A DNA stretch of 64,000 nt, taken from contig NZ_JAKIKP010000001.1 of assembly GCF_023284065.1 (NCBI RefSeq), forward strand, positions 124,001 through 188,000, in the 5' to 3' direction. The notes below the pieces were generated by a model that had not been told where the DNA came from, did not search any database, and worked only from the letters and a program-made list of their open reading frames with translations. Source of the DNA: Shewanella gaetbuli (lineage in GTDB: Bacteria; Pseudomonadota; Gammaproteobacteria; Enterobacterales; Shewanellaceae). The position numbers were made by a program, and so were the translations under genes. How positions within the stretch are numbered: the stretch's first letter is position 1; each line of letters starts with the position of its first letter. Shown in pieces: positions 43,082 through 53,115 of this stretch.

Positions 43082-44781
43082 TGAAAGTGCTACTGCCTTT
43101 TTTAAAGCTGTTTAAACGCCAATGGTTAATGATGATGCTGGGCTTGCTGCTTAGTTTTACCACGCTATTGGCTGGTATTGGTTTGTTGTCATTGTCAGGA
43201 TGGTTTTTGTCGGCCACCGCCATTGCTGGCATAACCTTAGTTACTGCCCAAGCATTTAACTTTTTTACGCCTGCTGGTGGGGTGAGGTTTTTCTCTATCG
43301 CCCGTACTGCAAGCCGATACGGTGAAAGGCTTACAACCCATGAAGCAACCTTTAAGCTACTCACAGAGTTACGTGTGTGGGTGTGGAAAAAGCTGCTTCC
43401 TTTAAATGCTGCCAACTTAGCAGGCTTGCGCAAAGGCGATTTATTGAATCGTTTAGTGGCCGATATTGATACCCTAGATCACCTGTATTTACGGTTAATT
43501 ATTCCAATCAGTGCCAGTGTACTCACTATTTTAGCGCTTTATGTGTTTATAAGCTTTTTTGACCCGGCTTTAGCATTGATGTTATGCGGATTTTTACTAG
43601 TGATGTTGATTGTTTTCCCAACTATTTTCTATCGCTTAGGTAAACAACCAGGTGAAAATTTAGTTCAAACAAAGCAAGCATTTAGAGTGCAGCTTTTAGA
43701 TGTGATTCAGGGGCAAGCGGAGTTAAGTTTGTTTGCCGCTAATCAGCGTTATCTCGGCAAGTTATATCAGCAACAACAAGTGTTTTTTAATAGCCAAATT
43801 AACATGGCTAAAATTACCGGTTTAAGCCAAGCCTTGCTAGTGTTAACTAACGGTATTATTGTCTTGCTTATGTTGTATTTTGCCGCCACAGCGGTGGGGT
43901 CGGCTAATCCCCCAGGGGCATTATTTGCTATGGTGGTATTTGCAACTATGGCCTGTTTAGAAATGATGATGCCTATTGCAGGGGCGTTCCAGCACTTATC
44001 TAGCACCGTATTAGCGGCCAAACGTGTCAGTGCTATTACCAATCAAACTCCTGCAATTGCATTTGATGCAAATAAAACTACTAAGGCTAAAAGTGGGGCA
44101 TTAACACTTAACCAAGTGCATTTTGGCTATCATGAAAATCAGCCTATTCTTAAAGGGGTTAACCTGAATATAGCTGCAGGACAAAAAGTGGCTATTTTGG
44201 GTAAAACCGGCTGTGGTAAGTCGAGTTTGCTGAGCTTAATTACCCGTGAATGGCAAGCTCAGTCAGGCACAATTCAGCTTGATTCAGTAGATATTAAACA
44301 TTATAACGAGGCCAGTTTACGTTCAGCTATTTCTGTAGTCAGTCAAAGAGTGCATTTATTTAATGGCACCCTAAGAGACAATTTACGGATTGCACTGCCT
44401 TATGTTGAGGGTGAAAAAGTGACCGCTCATGATGAGCGGATAATGTCAGTGTTACAACAGGTGGGGCTTGGGCATTTGCTTGAAGGCGACAAACCGTTAA
44501 GGCTGTGGATGGGTGAAGGCGGACGCCAATTATCTGGTGGTGAGCAACGCCGAATTGGCGTGGCACGTGCGTTACTTCGTGATTCACCGCTACTCCTTTT
44601 GGATGAGCCGACAGAAGGGTTAGATAAACAAACCGAGCGTGAAATTTTAGCGACGTTATTTGATTTCTCACAGGATAAAACCTTGCTGATGATCAGCCAC
44701 CGCACCACGTTATTAACTGAAATGGATGCTATTTATCATATGGTTAATGGTCAACTTGTGGAAAGTCGTTCTGAAGGGTAA
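43081..44781 (+). CDS. cydC: Heterodimeric ABC exporter subunit CydC
   Basis: The ATG at 43081 overlaps the cydD stop. A full AAGGAGG at 43066-43072 fixes this start; the open frame begins 30 bases earlier. The 566-residue protein starts MKVLLPFLKLFKRQW, has six membrane helices, Walker A GKTGCGKSS, a canonical signature QLSGGEQRRIGVARALL and Walker B LLLLDEPTEGLD. CydC carries the consensus signature while CydD has a variant one, as expected for an asymmetric dimer. It completes the glutathione/cysteine exporter. No clear terminator was found in the 254 bases before nqrA. Confidence 0.92.
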   Translation: MKVLLPFLKLFKRQWLMMMLGLLLSFTTLLAGIGLLSLSGWFLSATAIAGITLVTAQAFNFFTPAGGVRFFSIARTASRYGERLTTHEATFKLLTELRVWVWKKLLPLNAANLAGLRKGDLLNRLVADIDTLDHLYLRLIIPISASVLTILALYVFISFFDPALALMLCGFLLVMLIVFPTIFYRLGKQPGENLVQTKQAFRVQLLDVIQGQAELSLFAANQRYLGKLYQQQQVFFNSQINMAKITGLSQALLVLTNGIIVLLMLYFAATAVGSANPPGALFAMVVFATMACLEMMMPIAGAFQHLSSTVLAAKRVSAITNQTPAIAFDANKTTKAKSGALTLNQVHFGYHENQPILKGVNLNIAAGQKVAILGKTGCGKSSLLSLITREWQAQSGTIQLDSVDIKHYNEASLRSAISVVSQRVHLFNGTLRDNLRIALPYVEGEKVTAHDERIMSVLQQVGLGHLLEGDKPLRLWMGEGGRQLSGGEQRRIGVARALLRDSPLLLLDEPTEGLDKQTEREILATLFDFSQDKTLLMISHRTTLLTEMDAIYHMVNGQLVESRSEG

Positions 44782-45035
44782 TAGCCAATAATGTAAATGT
44801 AATCAAATGCTAAGCCGGAAAGTTTATCTTTATTGGAATTAGTTTTAGCTAAATTAGCCTTTGCATTCAATGTTTTATTGTGTTGTAAAAGTGCATTTTT
44901 AGCTGTGTTTTGGTGAGCATACTCACGTTGTTGGTGCTTTTTTTCGTTTTATTCTTACAGAATACCTCATTAGTGTGATCTTTGTCGGTATATTCTCGTT
45001 AACAAAGATTTAAAATTACCTATCGTTTTTCTAGT

Positions 45036-46424
45036 ATGGTGATGCTAATGGCAAGTGTTGCAAAGCAAGTTATAACCATCAAGCGTGGTTTGGATATCCC
45101 AATTATGGGAGAGCCCGTCCAGCAAATTTTTGATGGCCAAAAAGCAACGCAAGTTGCTTTACTCGGTGAAGAATATGTAGGCCTAAAACCTACAATGTTA
45201 GTGGAAGAAGGTGATCATGTCGTCAAAGGGCAAGCGCTGTTTGAAGACAAGAAAACCCCTGGCGTTCAGTTTACTGCGCCTGCAAGTGGCGTTGTTGCTG
45301 CGGTAAAACGCGGTGAAAAGCGTGTCTTACAAGCGGTCATTATTGATTGTGATGAGCAGCAACAGTCTAAAACGTTTGCAAAGTATGAAGACTTATCTTC
45401 ACTTACTCGGCAGCAAGTTATCGACAATTTAGTTGATAGCGGTTTATGGACAGCACTAAGAACTCGACCATTTTCACGCGTGCCTCAATTGGATGCGATT
45501 CCAGCGGGTATTTTTGTTACTGCAATTGACACTAATCCTTTAGCAGCAGACCCTCGCCTTGTGATTGCTGAACAAATGCCAGCATTTGAAGCGGGTTTGC
45601 AGGTGCTTAGTCAGTTAACCGAAGGGCAAGTTTATCTTTGCCAAGATGACCAAGACAGCTTATTAAGTGCTGATGCAGCCAAAAAACTTTCGCGCGTTTC
45701 GGTGCATCAGTTTAATGGTGTTCACCCCTGTGGTTTAGTGGGAACCCATATTCATTTCTTACTTCCAGCAAGTCTTGAAAGACCTGTCTGGCATTTAGGC
45801 TATCAAGACGTTATTGCTTACGGAAAACTATTCCTTAATGGTGAGCTATATACCGACAGAGTAGTGGCATTTTCGGGCCCCAATGTGCTTGAACCTAAGC
45901 TTATTCGCACTCAAATGGGGGCTAAATTGAGCCCAATTGTTGAGGGTAATATTAAAGATATTCACTCTCGAGTAGTGTCAGGCAGTGTGTTGAATGGCCA
46001 TACCGCGTCTGAGGTTTATGACTATTTAGGCCGTTTTCATAATCAAATTTGTGTGTTGTCAGAAGACAGTCAGCACAAGTTATTACCTTGGGTGAGAAAG
46101 GATAAAACCAAATTCAGCTTAACCGGCATTATGATGTCTGGTTTCAGCCGTACCAAAAAGTTGTTTGATTTTACTACCCATGCGGGAGGCTCTCAGCGAG
46201 CCATGATGGCTTTTGGTCAATTAGCCAGAGTGATGCCGTTGGATATTCTACCGACGTTACTTATTCGTGACTTAGTGGTTAGAGATACCGATGAAGCTCA
46301 ATTATTGGGTGCACTTGAACTGGACGAAGAAGATTTGGCGTTATGTACCTTTGTTTGCCCCGGAAAGTATGATTTTGGTAAAGAGTTACGTGCTTGCCTA
46401 GATATTATCGAGAGGGAAGGTTAA
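45036..46424 (+). CDS. nqrA: Na+-translocating NADH:quinone reductase subunit A
   Basis: The 462-residue peripheral subunit has the family start ITIKRGLDIPIMGEP and a barrel-sandwich segment EGDHVVKGQALFEDKKTPGV. The conserved region HPCGLVGTHIHFL and the C-terminal CTFVCPGKYDFG also fit. Two in-frame ATGs (45036, 45048) are possible; neither has a strong ribosome site, so the start is uncertain by a few residues and translation may be weak. It is the first gene of a six-gene operon; its stop overlaps the nqrB start (TAATG). The complex pumps sodium while oxidising NADH and reducing ubiquinone. NqrA has been linked to quinone binding. Confidence 0.95.
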   Translation: MVMLMASVAKQVITIKRGLDIPIMGEPVQQIFDGQKATQVALLGEEYVGLKPTMLVEEGDHVVKGQALFEDKKTPGVQFTAPASGVVAAVKRGEKRVLQAVIIDCDEQQQSKTFAKYEDLSSLTRQQVIDNLVDSGLWTALRTRPFSRVPQLDAIPAGIFVTAIDTNPLAADPRLVIAEQMPAFEAGLQVLSQLTEGQVYLCQDDQDSLLSADAAKKLSRVSVHQFNGVHPCGLVGTHIHFLLPASLERPVWHLGYQDVIAYGKLFLNGELYTDRVVAFSGPNVLEPKLIRTQMGAKLSPIVEGNIKDIHSRVVSGSVLNGHTASEVYDYLGRFHNQICVLSEDSQHKLLPWVRKDKTKFSLTGIMMSGFSRTKKLFDFTTHAGGSQRAMMAFGQLARVMPLDILPTLLIRDLVVRDTDEAQLLGALELDEEDLALCTFVCPGKYDFGKELRACLDIIEREG

Positions 46425-47638
46425 TGAGTAAGCCTATTAAAAAACCAACGGCCCAAGATAAGTATTATCAACATGGTGACTCCATGCGTAAATATTTACG
46501 CTCATTATGGATTGCCCATGGTCGTAGTACAAAAGGTCAAGTTCACGTACGTGACGCTATTGACGTAAAACGTACCATGCATATTGTGGGGATGTGCTTA
46601 TTACCTGCATTATTTTTTGGTATGTATAACTTGGGTTTACAAGCCCAGTTAGCCATTGTTGACGGCGCAACCGCTGCTGATACCTGGCAAACCGCGTTAT
46701 TCAATTTACTATTTCCAAGCTTAACGGCCGATTCTGGCTTTATTAGCCTGCTGGCTTATGGTGCTTGTTTTTATGTGCCATTTTATTTGACGGCTTTGAT
46801 TGTCAATTTGGCTTGGGAAGTGATTTTCTCGCGCATGCGAGGCCAAGAATTACATGAAGGCTTTTTCATTACAGCCCTACTGTTTTCGCTTATTTTACCT
46901 ATCTCAACACCGTTATGGATTTTAGCCCTAGGGTTAACATTCGGGGTGATTGTTGCCAAAGAAATGTTTGGTGGCATGGGGTATAACTTCTTAAACCCAG
47001 CTTTGGCGGGTTACGCCTTTATCTACTTTGCTTACCCAACCGAAGTGGCGGCTATTGGTCAGTTTGTTGCGGTAGACGGTTATTCCGGCGCAACCACCTT
47101 AGGGTTAGCGGCAACCAATAAATTGTCTTTTGCAGATGTTAGCTGGATAGGCGCATTAAGTGACCCATTATGGTGGGATGCGTTTTGGGGCTTTACTGTT
47201 GGCTCTGTAGGGGAAACTAGTACCTTTGCCATTTTACTCGGTGGTGGGATATTGCTAATGACCCGTGTGGCAGACTGGCGCGTGGTTGCTGGTGTGTTTG
47301 CCGGTATGGTGGTTACAGCCATTATCTTCAATTATTTTGGCCCTGCTAAAAATGCAATGGCAACCATGCCGTGGACTTGGCATTTAGTGACCGGTGGTTT
47401 TGCACTGGGGATGATGTTTATGGCAACTGACCCCGTAACCGCATCTTATACCCGCAAAGCTAAGTTTGCTTACGGTGCGTTAATTGGCTTTATGACCATT
47501 TTGATTCGAGTCCTTAATGTCAAATTGCCAGAAGGCATCATGCTAGCTATTTTGTTTGCCAATTTATGGGCGCCGTTGTTCGACTACATGGTAGCGCGAG
47601 CCAACATCAAGCGGAGACTAAAACGCCATGGCCTTTAA
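46424..47638 (+). CDS. nqrB: Na+-translocating NADH:quinone reductase subunit B
   Basis: The ATG at 46424 overlaps the nqrA stop, with GAGGGAAGG just upstream. The 404-residue membrane subunit starts MSKPIKKPTAQDKYYQHG and has about ten hydrophobic helices. The covalent FMN site DGYSGATT has T224 as the expected phosphoester-linked residue, attached by ApbE. It overlaps nqrC by 11 bases. NqrB also binds riboflavin and forms part of the sodium path in the Vibrio complex. Confidence 0.96.
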   Translation: MSKPIKKPTAQDKYYQHGDSMRKYLRSLWIAHGRSTKGQVHVRDAIDVKRTMHIVGMCLLPALFFGMYNLGLQAQLAIVDGATAADTWQTALFNLLFPSLTADSGFISLLAYGACFYVPFYLTALIVNLAWEVIFSRMRGQELHEGFFITALLFSLILPISTPLWILALGLTFGVIVAKEMFGGMGYNFLNPALAGYAFIYFAYPTEVAAIGQFVAVDGYSGATTLGLAATNKLSFADVSWIGALSDPLWWDAFWGFTVGSVGETSTFAILLGGGILLMTRVADWRVVAGVFAGMVVTAIIFNYFGPAKNAMATMPWTWHLVTGGFALGMMFMATDPVTASYTRKAKFAYGALIGFMTILIRVLNVKLPEGIMLAILFANLWAPLFDYMVARANIKRRLKRHGL

Positions 47639-48398
47639 AAAAGATTCAGTGATGGGAACCATGGTTTTCATCATTATTTTAAGTCTTGTATGTTCTTTTA
47701 TGATTACCGGCACAGCGGAAATTTTAAAAGAAAGAAAGTTGGTTAAAAAGCGCGATGAAGTACAACAGTTTGTATTGAAAGCCGCGTCGATTGACTATGA
47801 CACAAGCAACTTTAGAGAAATATTCTCAAATCGTGTGACCCCAAGATTGGTGAATCTTGAGTCTGGTGAGTTTGTTGAGCAAGAGAATATTCTCGACTTC
47901 GACGAGCGCATGGCAGCGATTAACCCAGAAACATCAAGCAAGCCTAAAAAAGACATCGCTAAGATTAAAACCCGTGCGGATAATATACGCATGTTTGAGG
48001 TTAGGGATGAAAACGGCCAATTGTCTAGCCTAGTGATGCCGGTTTACGGTAAAGGGTTATGGTCGATGATTTATGGTTATTTAGCCGTAGAGCCTGACTT
48101 AAACACCATTAATAATATTGTGTTTTATGAGCATGGTGAAACCCCAGGTATTGCTGATTTTGTGACTGAACCAGAGTGGAATGCATTGTGGAAAGGTAAG
48201 CAGCTATTTGACGACAAAGGCAACGTAGCCATTAAAGTGGTTAAAGGCGGCGCCAAAGCGGGTGATATTCATGGTGTTGATGGCGTATCAGGTGCAACCC
48301 GTACCGGTTTAGGCATTCAAAAAGCTGTGGTGTTTTGGTTTGGTGCAGAAGGATATCAAACCTTCTTAACCCATTATGCTAAAGCGGAGGTGAAGTAA
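47628..48398 (+). CDS. nqrC: Na+-translocating NADH:quinone reductase subunit C
   Basis: The 256-residue subunit has one N-terminal helix (SVMGTMVFIIILSLVCSFMI) and a periplasmic FMN-binding domain with DGVSGATRTG, where T224 is the expected covalent FMN site. It starts inside the end of nqrB (11-base overlap), and its stop abuts the nqrD ATG at 48399. This points to tight translational coupling. Confidence 0.96.
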   Translation: MAFKKDSVMGTMVFIIILSLVCSFMITGTAEILKERKLVKKRDEVQQFVLKAASIDYDTSNFREIFSNRVTPRLVNLESGEFVEQENILDFDERMAAINPETSSKPKKDIAKIKTRADNIRMFEVRDENGQLSSLVMPVYGKGLWSMIYGYLAVEPDLNTINNIVFYEHGETPGIADFVTEPEWNALWKGKQLFDDKGNVAIKVVKGGAKAGDIHGVDGVSGATRTGLGIQKAVVFWFGAEGYQTFLTHYAKAEVK

Positions 48399-49019
48399 AT
48401 GAGTAATCCTACTTCAACAAAAGCGATTTTAAGCACGCCCATTTTTGCCAATAACCCTGTAGCAATGCAGGTGCTGGGTGTGTGTTCAGCGTTAGCGGTA
48501 AGTAACTCAATGCAAACCGCATTGGTTATGACCCTAGCGGTGACCTTTGTATTGGTGTTTTCTAACCTGATTATTTCAACCATACGCCACTTTATTCCAA
48601 ACAGTGTGCGGATTATTGCTCAAATGACGGTGATTGCCTCTTTGGTGATTATTGTTGATATGGTGCTGCAAGATGTGGCTTATGAGTTATCTAAGCAGCT
48701 GTCGGTATTTGTGAGCTTAATTATCACCAACTGTATCATCATGGGACGCGCTGAAGCCTTTGCTATGAAATATCCACCGCATTTAGCATTAGTTGATGCC
48801 GTGGGGAACTCACTAGGTTACGGCGTGATTCTACTAGGGGTGGCCTTTGTTCGTGAATTATTCGGGCGAGGCAGTTTATTTGGCCATGAAATATTCACCA
48901 CAGTTGCAAATGGTGGTTGGTACTTACCAAATGAAATGTTCACTTTACCACCCAGTGCGTTCTTTTTAATTGGCGTGATGATTTGGGCCATTAATGTGAT
49001 TCAGCGTAAGCGAGGATAA
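48399..49019 (+). CDS. nqrD: Na+-translocating NADH:quinone reductase subunit D
   Basis: The 206-residue integral membrane subunit has six hydrophobic segments. It contains the half-site motif [17 protein letters not shown], whose Cys belongs to the inter-subunit Fe site shared with NqrE. It starts directly after the nqrC stop, with GGAGGTGAAG upstream, and ends 2 bases before nqrE. It is homologous to RnfE, but adjacency to nqrA and nqrB fixes the identity. Confidence 0.96.
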   Translation: MSNPTSTKAILSTPIFANNPVAMQVLGVCSALAVSNSMQTALVMTLAVTFVLVFSNLIISTIRHFIPNSVRIIAQMTVIASLVIIVDMVLQDVAYELSKQLSVFVSLIITNCIIMGRAEAFAMKYPPHLALVDAVGNSLGYGVILLGVAFVRELFGRGSLFGHEIFTTVANGGWYLPNEMFTLPPSAFFLIGVMIWAINVIQRKRG

Positions 49020-49021
49020 AC

Positions 49022-49630
49022 ATGGAACACTATATCAACTTATTTATCCAAGCCGCGTTTATCGACAATATGGCGCTGTCGTTCTTCTTGGGCATGTGTA
49101 CCTTTTTGGCGGTGTCTAAAAAGGTGTCGACAGCCTTTGGCTTAGGGATTGCGGTTATTGTTGTAATGATGATTGCCGTGCCGATTAATCAGCTTATTTA
49201 TGTCAATGTACTGGCGCCTGGCGCGCTAGCATGGGCTGGTATGGCTGATTTAAATATTAGTTATTTACAGCTGATTACCTTTATTGGTGTGATTGCTGCA
49301 CTCGTGCAAATTTTGGAAATGTTTTTAGAGCGCTACATTCCAACATTACATCAAACATTGGGGATCTTCTTGCCACTTCTAACCGTGAACTGCGCTATTT
49401 TTGCAGGGGTTATTTTTATGGCAAACCGAGATTATTCGTTAGTAGAGTCAACCGTATTTGCCGCAGGTAGTGCAGTGGGGTGGGCAATGGCCATTGTGTT
49501 ATTGGCCGGACTACGTGAACGAATGAAATTTAATGCGATTCCAGAAGGCCTACAAGGCATTGGAATTACCTTTATTACGACTGGCTTGATGGCATTAGGT
49601 TTTATGTCTTTTGCTGGTATCACCTTGTAA
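49022..49630 (+). CDS. nqrE: Na+-translocating NADH:quinone reductase subunit E
   Basis: The 202-residue integral membrane subunit starts [22 protein letters not shown] and has six helices. It carries the paired Cys motifs [13 protein letters not shown] and [12 protein letters not shown], which with NqrD form the membrane Fe/2Fe-2S site. Start 2 bases after nqrD; a 64-base gap follows before nqrF, the largest gap in the operon. Confidence 0.96.
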   Translation: MEHYINLFIQAAFIDNMALSFFLGMCTFLAVSKKVSTAFGLGIAVIVVMMIAVPINQLIYVNVLAPGALAWAGMADLNISYLQLITFIGVIAALVQILEMFLERYIPTLHQTLGIFLPLLTVNCAIFAGVIFMANRDYSLVESTVFAAGSAVGWAMAIVLLAGLRERMKFNAIPEGLQGIGITFITTGLMALGFMSFAGITL

Positions 49631-49694
49631 GGAGCTTTCATAACATGATGAAAACCTTACCACAAAGTGACAGATTAATAAGAAGGTGCATTTA

Positions 49695-50912
49695 ATGGAA
49701 ATGGCAATTGGCATAGGCATGTTTACCATAGTGGTAAGCTTGTTAGTAATGGTGATTTTATTCGCCAAAAGTAAGTTAGTGAACACCGGCGATGTGACCA
49801 TTAGTATTAATGATGATGACTCATTAGCCGTGACAACTCCTGCAGGAGATAAGCTTTTAGGCGCATTAGCCAGTAAGAATATCTTCATTCCATCAGCCTG
49901 TGGTGGTGGTGGAACCTGTGGTCAGTGTCGAGTAAAAGTAAACTCAGGTGGTGGCGACATTTTAGCAACCGAGCTTGAGCATATTAGTAAGAAAGAAGCG
50001 AAAGAAGGCTGCCGGTTAGCCTGTCAGGTTGCGGTTCGTACTGATATGGATTTAGAAGTTGAAGAAGAAATCTTTGGTGTGAAAAAGTGGCAATGTGAGG
50101 TTATTTCTAATAATAACCAAGCAACCTTCATTAAAGAACTGCTGCTTAAAATTCCGGATGGTGAAGAAGTTCTCTTTAAAGCCGGTGGTTATATTCAAAT
50201 TGAAGCACCAGCCCATGAAGTTAAATATGCTGATTTTGATATTCCGGCAGAGTATCGAGATGACTGGGAAAAATATGGCTTATTTGACTTAGTTTCTAAA
50301 GTGGATGAAGACGTGTTACGTGCATACTCAATGGCAAACTACCCTGATGAAAAGGGTAAGATTATGCTGAATGTGCGTATTGCAACGCCACCAGAGCAAG
50401 GGTTGCCACCAGGTAAAATGTCATCTTATATCTTTAATTTGAAAGCCGGTGACAAGGTGACAATTTCAGGGCCATTTGGTGAGTTTTTTGTCAAAGATAC
50501 TGACGCTGAAATGGTCTTTGTGGGTGGTGGTGCAGGTATGGCACCAATGCGTTCGCACATTTTTAATCAGCTTAAAAGTGTTAAAACTAAGCGTAAAATG
50601 ACCTTCTGGTATGGTGCACGTTCAACTCGCGAAATATTCTACAAAGAAGATTTTGATACCTTAGCGGCTGAAAATGAAAACTTTGAATGGCATGTGGCAT
50701 TGTCAGATCCATTACCGGAAGATAATTGGACTGGCTACACTGGGTTTATCCATAATGTATTGTATGAGAACTATCTTAAAAACCACAAAGCGCCTGAAGA
50801 TTGTGAGTTTTATATGTGTGGCCCTCCAATCATGAACTCTTCAGTGATTGGTATGCTTGAAAGTTTAGGCGTCGAGTCTGAAAACATCTTGTTAGATGAC
50901 TTTGGTGACTAA
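49695..50912 (+). CDS. nqrF: Na+-translocating NADH:quinone reductase subunit F (NADH dehydrogenase module)
   Basis: The ATG at 49695 has AGAAGG 8 bases upstream. A GTG at 49686 extends the frame but overlaps that site. The 405-residue protein has an N-terminal helix and a [2Fe-2S] ferredoxin domain with ligands C69, C75, C78 and C110. An FAD domain follows with RAYSMANYP, then an NADH domain with [13 protein letters not shown] and the C-terminal [10 protein letters not shown]. Electrons enter the complex here. The operon ends with the terminator at 50932-50960. The maturation gene apbE is not next to it. Confidence 0.97.
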   Translation: MEMAIGIGMFTIVVSLLVMVILFAKSKLVNTGDVTISINDDDSLAVTTPAGDKLLGALASKNIFIPSACGGGGTCGQCRVKVNSGGGDILATELEHISKKEAKEGCRLACQVAVRTDMDLEVEEEIFGVKKWQCEVISNNNQATFIKELLLKIPDGEEVLFKAGGYIQIEAPAHEVKYADFDIPAEYRDDWEKYGLFDLVSKVDEDVLRAYSMANYPDEKGKIMLNVRIATPPEQGLPPGKMSSYIFNLKAGDKVTISGPFGEFFVKDTDAEMVFVGGGAGMAPMRSHIFNQLKSVKTKRKMTFWYGARSTREIFYKEDFDTLAAENENFEWHVALSDPLPEDNWTGYTGFIHNVLYENYLKNHKAPEDCEFYMCGPPIMNSSVIGMLESLGVESENILLDDFGD

Positions 50913-50931
50913 TTTCAATTATTAAAAACTT

Positions 50932-50962
50932 AAAAGGGAAAGCCTAAGCTTTCCCTTTTTTT
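50932..50962. terminator. Terminator of the nqr operon
   Basis: A perfect 12-bp stem aaaagggaaagc (50932-50943)/gctttccctttt (50948-50959) with loop ctaa is followed by more T. The A-run on the other side makes it bidirectional, serving the convergent gene with stop at 50981. Confidence 0.93.
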
Positions 50963-50980
50963 ATATCGATTATCAGATAA

Positions 50981-51652
50981 TTATATTAGTTGATGTAAGT
51001 CCTTGTTTTCAAAAATAGCCACGCCTTGCTGAGCTTTTTGAGCTTGGTAACACATGGTTTGAGCTAGTTTATCGGCCTGAATGGGTTTGAATTTTTGTAG
51101 TGGGCCAATAAAAAATAGCCCGGTAAACATAAATAACCATTGGCCTAGAGTTTCCAGAGGGCGACTGTCTTGGCGTTTGCCCAGTAATAAACTGGGGCGA
51201 AAAATTTGTAATTGCGGGATAGCAAGTGCTGTTAATGCTTGCTCCATTTGCCCTTTAACCCGATTATAAAAAATGCTTGAGTTTGAATTGGCATCTAATG
51301 CACTGATCACTTGTAATAATAAATTTGGGTTTTGCTGTGCTGTTAATAATTTAGCAAAGGCGACAACGGCCAGTTGATCAACTTCTATAAAAGCTTGCTG
51401 GCTACCGGCTTGCTTTATAGTGGTACCTAAACAGCAAAAACCATGGTCGATTGTTTCAGGTAGTACTAGCTCATGAATTTCATCTAGTTGGCAGGTGATA
51501 AGTTGTAATTTTTCTATGCCGTAATGATGAGCAGCAATCTGAGGTGGATTACGACCTATCGCATACACTTTTTTGTACTGATCATTATCTAACAAATACT
51601 CGAGTAAGTGTGTCCCTACCAAGCCTGTTGCACCGGTTATTGCTGCAATCAT
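50981..51652 (-). CDS. NAD(P)-binding Rossmann-fold protein (atypical SDR, HTATIP2-like)
   Basis: The 223-residue protein has the N-terminal dinucleotide motif ITGATGLVGTHLLEYLL, then YAIGRNP. The segment CCLGTTIKQAGS and the FYNRVKGQME region (Tyr-x3-Lys spacing) resemble HTATIP2/Tip30-like and YbjT-like atypical short-chain dehydrogenases. These bacterial proteins have no fixed substrate. The ATG at 51652 lies beyond a GAGGG-type site. It is convergent with nqrF and shares its terminator. Confidence 0.8.
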   Translation of the reverse strand: MIAAITGATGLVGTHLLEYLLDNDQYKKVYAIGRNPPQIAAHHYGIEKLQLITCQLDEIHELVLPETIDHGFCCLGTTIKQAGSQQAFIEVDQLAVVAFAKLLTAQQNPNLLLQVISALDANSNSSIFYNRVKGQMEQALTALAIPQLQIFRPSLLLGKRQDSRPLETLGQWLFMFTGLFFIGPLQKFKPIQADKLAQTMCYQAQKAQQGVAIFENKDLHQLI

Positions 51653-51832
51653 TGTTTATCCCTCGTTAAGTCGCTCATTAGTCACTTTAGCAGTAACTGG
51701 GTGAGTTGCAATCACCGATTAAAAATTACGATTTATACGTAAATTAACTTAGATTATAGTCAACTAACCAAGTCTTTAATTTGTAGTAAAACTGTTTAGA
51801 ATTATTTTATTCACGTTTACTGAGGAATCATT

Positions 51833-52504
51833 ATGTCTGAGTCTCATATACCGTTAAGCGATTTTATTGAATACCCACAAGATGAAATGTTGCAACGGGC
51901 ACAAGATAATTATCAGCAGGTAAAGCGACGACATTCAATTCGACACTTTTCGGATCGTCCAGTGCCGCAGCAAATTATCGAACAGTGCATTCAGGCTGCG
52001 GGCACAGCACCTAATGGCGCTAATCATCAACCTTGGCATTTTGTGGCTATTAGTAGCCCTGAAATAAAAGCACAAATTAGGCAGCAAGCAGAAGCATTGG
52101 AGCAAGCTTTTTATGCTGGCCGTGCTGGAGAAGAGTGGTTATCAGCTTTAAAACCCTTAGGGACTGATGCTAACAAGCCTTACTTAGAGCATGCGCCTTG
52201 GTTAATTGCGGTGTTTAGTCAAAAACATCAAGTTGAAGATGGTGAGCAGAAAAATAATTACTATGTTCATGAATCTGTGGGGATTGCTACCGGCTTTTTG
52301 ATTCAAGCTCTTCACCACTCTGGGTTGGCTACATTAACTCATACACCAAAACCGATGAGTTTTTTGTCTAAAATATGTGGTCGTGATAATGACAATGAGC
52401 GCCCGTATATGCTGATTATTGCAGGGTACCCTAGTGAAGGCGCGACAGTGCCTACTCATGCATTGGACAAAAAACCTTTAGACCAAATTTGTGATTTTAT
52501 TTAA
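51833..52504 (+). CDS. Nitroreductase-family flavoprotein (iodotyrosine-deiodinase-like)
   Basis: The 223-residue FMN enzyme has the N-terminal FMN motif RRHSIRHFSDRPVP. Then come IIEQCIQAAGTAPNGANHQPWHF, the dimer helix and TGFLIQALHHSGLATLTHTP. The AGTAPNGAN-QPW pattern is closer to the iodotyrosine deiodinase/BluB branch than to NfsA/NfsB. Bacterial members can dehalogenate halotyrosines in vitro, but the natural substrate is unknown. The start ATG at 51833 has GAGGAATC upstream. The stop overlaps the end of the convergent HAD gene by 4 bases. Confidence 0.85.
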   Translation: MSESHIPLSDFIEYPQDEMLQRAQDNYQQVKRRHSIRHFSDRPVPQQIIEQCIQAAGTAPNGANHQPWHFVAISSPEIKAQIRQQAEALEQAFYAGRAGEEWLSALKPLGTDANKPYLEHAPWLIAVFSQKHQVEDGEQKNNYYVHESVGIATGFLIQALHHSGLATLTHTPKPMSFLSKICGRDNDNERPYMLIIAGYPSEGATVPTHALDKKPLDQICDFI

Positions 52505-53094
52505 GCCGTTTTATTCATATAGCGTTTTAGTACCGCCAGTAAATCATCAAGGCTTGAGACAATCAGGTCAGCGGTATGCTGGTAAGACGTTTCAGTGCCG
52601 TGATTAATAAAACACGCAATCATATTGGCATTGTTGGCGGCTTGAATATCGTATAAATAATCGCCTACATACATAATGTGTTTATTTGGAATTTGCCATT
52701 GTTGTGCAATGGCATTTAAGGCATCTGGTGCTGGCTTTGGCGGGTAGCACTCACGGGTTAATACCGTAGTGATTGGAATGCTATTTTGGCTTAGCTTGGT
52801 GTCGCTGGCGAATTGACTATTGCGGGTAACAATAGCTGTGGGCAGCTTTTTTCTTTGAAGAAAATTGAGCAACTCGTGCATTCCCGGCAAACTTTTAGCC
52901 GACTCCGCGTCATCATTTTCATGCTGTAGAATGATATCATTAGCCTGTTGTTGTTTATGCTGGCAATCCAAATCCGCGACATAATCCAATAAATCAATAT
53001 CATCAGGGCAGCCTATTTGTTGTCGAATCATTCGAAAATCGAGCGATGATTCAACTAAAGTGCCGTCAAGATCAAAGATAATGCCTTGAATCAT
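52501..53094 (-). CDS. HAD-superfamily hydrolase (subfamily IA)
   Basis: Two in-frame ATGs are 9 bases apart (53103 and 53094). AAGGA abuts the first and stands 9 bases from the second, so the second is preferred. The product (197 residues) has all HAD motifs: nucleophile motif I FDLDGTLVES, motif II AIVTRNS, Lys in PPKPAPDAL and motif IV VGDYLYDIQAA. A helical cap lies between I and II, as in phosphoglycolate-phosphatase-like enzymes. The HGTETSYQHTADLIVSSLDDL end is standard. It follows the CIA30-like gene by 21 bases on the same strand, so the two form a small operon. Substrate is unknown. Confidence 0.88.
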   Translation of the reverse strand: MIQGIIFDLDGTLVESSLDFRMIRQQIGCPDDIDLLDYVADLDCQHKQQQANDIILQHENDDAESAKSLPGMHELLNFLQRKKLPTAIVTRNSQFASDTKLSQNSIPITTVLTRECYPPKPAPDALNAIAQQWQIPNKHIMYVGDYLYDIQAANNANMIACFINHGTETSYQHTADLIVSSLDDLLAVLKRYMNKTA

Positions 53095-53115
53095 GTTATT
53101 CATTCCTTTGGAGGG

